A stretch of 7,518 bases of DNA, taken from Clostridia bacterium (GTDB taxonomy: Bacteria; Bacillota_A; Clostridia; Oscillospirales; CAG-272). The translations under genes and the position numbers were made by a program. Shown here piece by piece: positions 4,646 through 7,518 of this stretch; position 1 is the stretch's first letter; each line of letters starts with the position of its first letter. The notes under the pieces are model-generated. The model was given only the letters and a program-made list of their open reading frames with translations, did no database searches and was not told where the DNA came from. The DNA is taken from assembly GCA_017452945.1 (NCBI GenBank), contig JAFTLD010000034.1, forward strand, positions 1 through 7,518. Reading direction: 5' to 3'.

Positions 4646-7518
4646 CTGATAGGTTCCCGTCAATTCGATGTCAGATGCATCATCATAGCCCTTGAAAACG
4701 AGTGTAAACTCGCGACTCTGCTCAGATCCATCTTCCTTTTGACCACAGCCGCACGCTCTCCACTTGGAGCTTTCATTCCATTTGGGAACATAATTGTGTG
4801 CCCCTGTTGCAGGAACGGCTATGGTTTTGCGATTAAGCTCGGTCTTGCAATCGACGCAGTAGACAACATTATCATACGAACCTTCTTTTGCGCAAGTCGC
4901 AGGAACTTCATTCTCTTTCACAGCCGCTGCCTCAGTATGGTCAGCTACAGGAATTTCTTCCTGTGCTTCGAGCACTTCACCGCAGACCGAGCACTTTGTG
5001 CCATCGGTCAAACCGGTTTCGGTACAGGTTGCATCCGTACCGGGAATAGTTTCCTCTGTATGGTCAGCTACAGGAATTACTTCCTGCTCCACGAGAACCT
5101 CACCACAAACCGAGCACTTTGTGCCCTCGGTCAAGCCGGGTTCGGTGCATGTTGCATCAACAGAGGGGATGGTCTCAGTCTTCACATGTTCACAGTCAAG
5201 CGGAGCCTTGCACCCCTCTCTGTCGCAGACCAAATTGGGTTCTGTATCGATATGCCCAAGCTTTTCATTCAGCACTACACCGCACGCAGTACACGTTTGG
5301 TCTGTCGCACAGGTTGCTTCTGCGCCCGGCTTATGTGCTGCAGGGATATCCTGTACATCCTCGCTCTTGGTTTCTGCCCAGTCATAGCCGGTAAAATCTG
5401 CAGTATAAGTAGTAGTACCGTCCTCGGTACAGGTGGCAGGGGACTTGACTTCACTCGTAATCTCCACCGTAGCAGACACGGTGTGCTCGGGGTTGTTCAG
5501 GCACACACCGCTGGCGGTGCATTCCGTTTCTTGTTCATTTACGGTATAAGTCACATCCCAATCATGTTCGATTGCGGGAATCTCGGTCACTTCCGTGGTG
5601 CTATCGCATCTGGAGCAATGACGGGATTTGCTGCCGGCCTCCGTACAAGTTGCTTCTTGATCTATCGTGAATTGCTCGTCATAGTCATGTCCAAGAATCG
5701 CGACCAGCTCAGTTTTGCACACGGTACAGATCTGCGCAGTCGTACAGGTTGCCTCGTCACCGGGGGTATGCGGCACGGTGGTCACCCACTTGTTTTCCTC
5801 AATTTCATAAATGTCGGTTCCGGCAGAATGACTGAAATACTTTCCGCAAGCGGAGCAAGTCCAATATGCAATGTTACCGGGCTTCGAGCAGGTTGCAGTC
5901 ACAGCTTCGGTTTTGGTCAAAGTGTGAGCAATCGTCGGGATTGATATTGATTCGGTTTTAATAACATCATCGCAAACAGAACAATACGTTACCTTATCAT
6001 AAGAACCCAGTTTCGTACACGTTGATTCCACACGGTTCTCTTCTCTGGTAGCTTCGGTGTGAGTTACACACGCCATGCTATGATTGCACGTATCACAGTT
6101 GCGATCTTCGTCATCAGAGTCCTCATGCGGAGCTTTGTTCAGATGTTCCTCGCACAAAGTGTTTTTACATCTGTTCCAGTGATTCTCATCATCTTTGAAC
6201 CATTCACTACTGTCGTAGTCGTGGTCCACGACAGGAATTTCCTCGGTCTCTTGATGTCCGCAGACAGTACACGTTTTGGTAGTAATACCAGGCTCTTTGC
6301 AAGACGGCTCTTTGGTTGCTACGCCATTTCCTCCGTTGTCAATGCTGTGCGTCTCACAACCCCATGCACCATCCTTATAAACAAAGGTGTGTGCTGCGGT
6401 TACGTTAGCTGTTTTTTCAAAATAGCTACCATCCGCATTTTTCAGCTTAGCTGGGGTGATAGTGATCGTATCATACGTACTGGCAGCTTGACGCAACTGA
6501 TACGTGGTAGTTGCAGTACCGGCTGCTTTTATGATCACCTTGCCATTTTCGGAAGTGCTATAAATATTCGCGCCGCTAGCCGTGGTATACAGAGAGCCTT
6601 GAACGTTCAAGGTACCGTTGACGCGAATGCTCGCATCACCTAAACTGTTAGCATTGCGTGTATAGGTTCTACCGGGAGCGTACTTTACCGGGGCAATTTT
6701 TACATCGGCACCGTTGAAGCAATAAGTCCCCCACTGATCTTCGTCATATACGTAAATGTTGTTTCCGCTGCTGACATTAAAGGTTGCGCCTTCTTCAATG
6801 TATATTTGCGCACCGGGTAAAATGCACATATCCTGACCTGAATTTACTGTGCTCCCATTATGCAGAGTAAGACTGATGTTGTTTGTAATAGGTAGTACAT
6901 ATTCAGCAGAGTTTATTGTAGCCAGGCTAACCTTAATGGTCATACTTGAAATAGTGATAGTACCGTTCAAATCGATGACCAAACGATCAGTAGCACCATC
7001 GTAACGCTTAGTAACCGAGCCGGATGTCAGGTTAAACAAAGCACCGCTGGAGCCAATAAAATTCACGGCAGAACCTTGAACACCCACTAAAGATACATTT
7101 ACTTTAGCCCAACCCTTTTCTATAGCTCCTGCTTCAAAAGTAATCGGTGCTTCAATATTCTGAACGTAATACTGGCTAACTGCAAAGACCTTATTCTTCA
7201 TGTCAGTACTTTGCGAGCCGCCTCGATAATCTGTCAATTGGAAGCACTCATACACTTCTGCACCGTTCTTTGCGGTAATCGCACCCGAACCGGTAATAAA
7301 ACCATACACATACAATCCCGCACCGTTATTTACGGTGATTGTACTTCCGGATTGCATGTTAATCCGACCATGCTTTCCTACTGGTGAGCCGGCTGCTTGA
7401 CCACCACCAGCAGCAAAAATTTTTCCGGGCACACACAGTTTTCCATTCACAGTAATATTCGCCCCGGATGCCATGGTCAGCGTACGATACGCAGAAGGAG
7501 TCGAATATGACTCTGAAT
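4643..7518 (-). CDS. Giant secreted repeat protein, beta-helix-like plus Cys-rich modules (N-terminus outside)
   Basis: The frame runs off the right edge. An ATG at 7474 has no ribosome binding site and 14 in-frame codons precede it, so the true start and any signal peptide lie outside. Residues are counted from that ATG. Residues 1 to about 345 show repeated Gly/Asn/Thr-rich rungs such as Ser-Gly-Ala-Asn-Ile-Thr-Val-Asn-Gly, as in right-handed beta-helix adhesins. Residues 373-911 hold about ten Cys-rich modules with the pattern Ala-Thr-Cys-x5-Gly-x4-6-Cys-x2-Cys ... Ile-Pro-x3-His; CxxC pairs recur throughout. Residues 922-943 begin a B-repeat-like unit (Phe-Thr-Leu-Val-Phe-Lys-Gly-Tyr) that is cut by TAA. 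It is an extracellular, probably adhesive or structural protein, and zinc binding by the modules is plausible. It reads toward the pilin-like gene and may head the same transcript. Confidence 0.85.
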   Translation of the reverse strand, partial: SESYSTPSAYRTLTMASGANITVNGKLCVPGKIFAAGGGQAAGSPVGKHGRINMQSGSTITVNNGAGLYVYGFITGSGAITAKNGAEVYECFQLTDYRGGSQSTDMKNKVFAVSQYYVQNIEAPITFEAGAIEKGWAKVNVSLVGVQGSAVNFIGSSGALFNLTSGSVTKRYDGATDRLVIDLNGTITISSMTIKVSLATINSAEYVLPITNNISLTLHNGSTVNSGQDMCILPGAQIYIEEGATFNVSSGNNIYVYDEDQWGTYCFNGADVKIAPVKYAPGRTYTRNANSLGDASIRVNGTLNVQGSLYTTASGANIYSTSENGKVIIKAAGTATTTYQLRQAASTYDTITITPAKLKNADGSYFEKTANVTAAHTFVYKDGAWGCETHSIDNGGNGVATKEPSCKEPGITTKTCTVCGHQETEEIPVVDHDYDSSEWFKDDENHWNRCKNTLCEEHLNKAPHEDSDDEDRNCDTCNHSMACVTHTEATREENRVESTCTKLGSYDKVTYCSVCDDVIKTESISIPTIAHTLTKTEAVTATCSKPGNIAYWTCSACGKYFSHSAGTDIYEIEENKWVTTVPHTPGDEATCTTAQICTVCKTELVAILGHDYDEQFTIDQEATCTEAGSKSRHCSRCDSTTEVTEIPAIEHDWDVTYTVNEQETECTASGVCLNNPEHTVSATVEITSEVKSPATCTEDGTTTYTADFTGYDWAETKSEDVQDIPAAHKPGAEATCATDQTCTACGVVLNEKLGHIDTEPNLVCDREGCKAPLDCEHVKTETIPSVDATCTEPGLTEGTKCSVCGEVLVEQEVIPVADHTEETIPGTDATCTETGLTDGTKCSVCGEVLEAQEEIPVADHTEAAAVKENEVPATCAKEGSYDNVVYCVDCKTELNRKTIAVPATGAHNYVPKWNESSKWRACGCGQKEDGSEQSREFTLVFKGYDDASDIELTGTYQ
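4742..6358 (-). repeat. Array of about ten Cys-rich modules in the giant protein
   Basis: Successive modules of roughly 40-60 residues cover about residues 373-911. Most contain a Thr-Cys-Thr/Ser/Ala, a Gly, a Cys-x-x-Cys pair and an Ile-Pro ... His end. Two sub-types are visible: one with Thr-Glu-Pro-Gly between the cysteines, and a shorter one, His-x-Pro-Gly-x-Glu-Ala-Thr-Cys-x3-Gln-x-Cys-x2-Cys-x3-Leu-x3-Leu-Gly-His. The shorter one is what the small lipoprotein also carries. Confidence 0.8.
4938..5183 (-). repeat. Two tandem 123-bp module copies
   Basis: The units 4938-5060 and 5061-5183 (plus-strand reading, both starting TGGTCAGCTACAGGAATT) are clearly similar over their full length. 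They encode 41-residue modules with Asp-Ala-Thr-Cys-Thr-Glu, Gly-Thr-Lys-Cys-Ser-Val-Cys-Gly-Glu-Val-Leu and Ile-Pro-Val-Ala-Asp-His in both. They are the most recently duplicated pair of the array. Confidence 0.8.

Noticed and set aside
4586..5944. 452-codon plus-strand open frame
   Set aside because: It lies antisense to the Cys-rich modules, has no ribosome binding site and its translation shows no domain logic. The minus-strand frame has clear repeated modules and is the real one.
6059..6643. 194-codon plus-strand open frame
   Set aside because: It is antisense to the module array and the end of the beta-helix-like region, with no start signal and no recognisable protein features.
4643..7474. 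Complete gene starting at ATG 7474
   Set aside because: No ribosome binding site or signal peptide is present, the ATG lies within a repeated beta-helix rung, and the frame is open to the window edge.
1..7518. CRISPR array, tRNA, rRNA or insertion-sequence transposase
   Set aside because: I found no regularly spaced identical repeats, tRNA-like cloverleaf with anticodon features, rRNA segments or transposase-like frames.

Overview
The window looks like a Clostridia-type, endospore-forming Firmicute, probably a host-associated anaerobe. This rests on a complete cotJA-cotJB-cotJC spore-coat operon, AGGAGG-type ribosome binding sites, and secreted proteins of the kind common in gut Clostridia (a type IV pilin-like protein and large Cys-rich repeat proteins). 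No rRNA or other marker gene is present to fix the genus.

Layout. Positions 1-241 are non-coding and AT-rich. They hold two promoter-like sequences on the minus strand that point out of the window to the left, and the leader of the cotJ operon. Positions 242-1561 (+) are cotJA, cotJB and cotJC; cotJC is a manganese-catalase-like protein with all five expected metal ligands. cotJB and cotJC are separated by about 160 nt of unusually structured DNA (several stacked inverted repeats) that looks inserted. A hairpin terminator at 1602-1630 separates this operon from a convergent minus-strand locus.

Positions 7518-1701 (-) form one co-directional set of genes for secreted or surface proteins. In transcription order these are: (1) a very large protein whose N-terminus lies beyond the right edge, with beta-helix-like repeats followed by about ten Cys-rich modules; (2) an in-frame continuation after a TAA stop, which looks like the C-terminal part of the same protein; (3) a type IV pilin-like protein with a Cys-rich C-terminal module; (4) a small putative lipoprotein with the same kind of module and a closely matching 39-residue C-terminus; (5) a signal-peptide, Thr/Glu-rich stalk and C-terminal membrane-anchor protein. 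Genes 3 to 5 are separated by 5 and 8 nt and are almost certainly one operon.

How they may work together. Three neighbouring proteins carry the same module family (His ... Ala-Thr-Cys ... Gly ... Cys-x-x-Cys ... Ile-Pro ... His) but reach the cell surface by different routes: a prepilin-type N-terminus, a lipobox, and an unknown route for the giant protein. A fourth is a membrane-anchored acidic stalk. The most economical reading is a surface-structure or adhesion locus whose parts share a common module. No pilus ATPase, platform protein, prepilin peptidase or sortase is visible here, so function is inference. The minus-strand locus looks lower in GC than the cotJ genes, which fits an accessory island next to a core sporulation operon.
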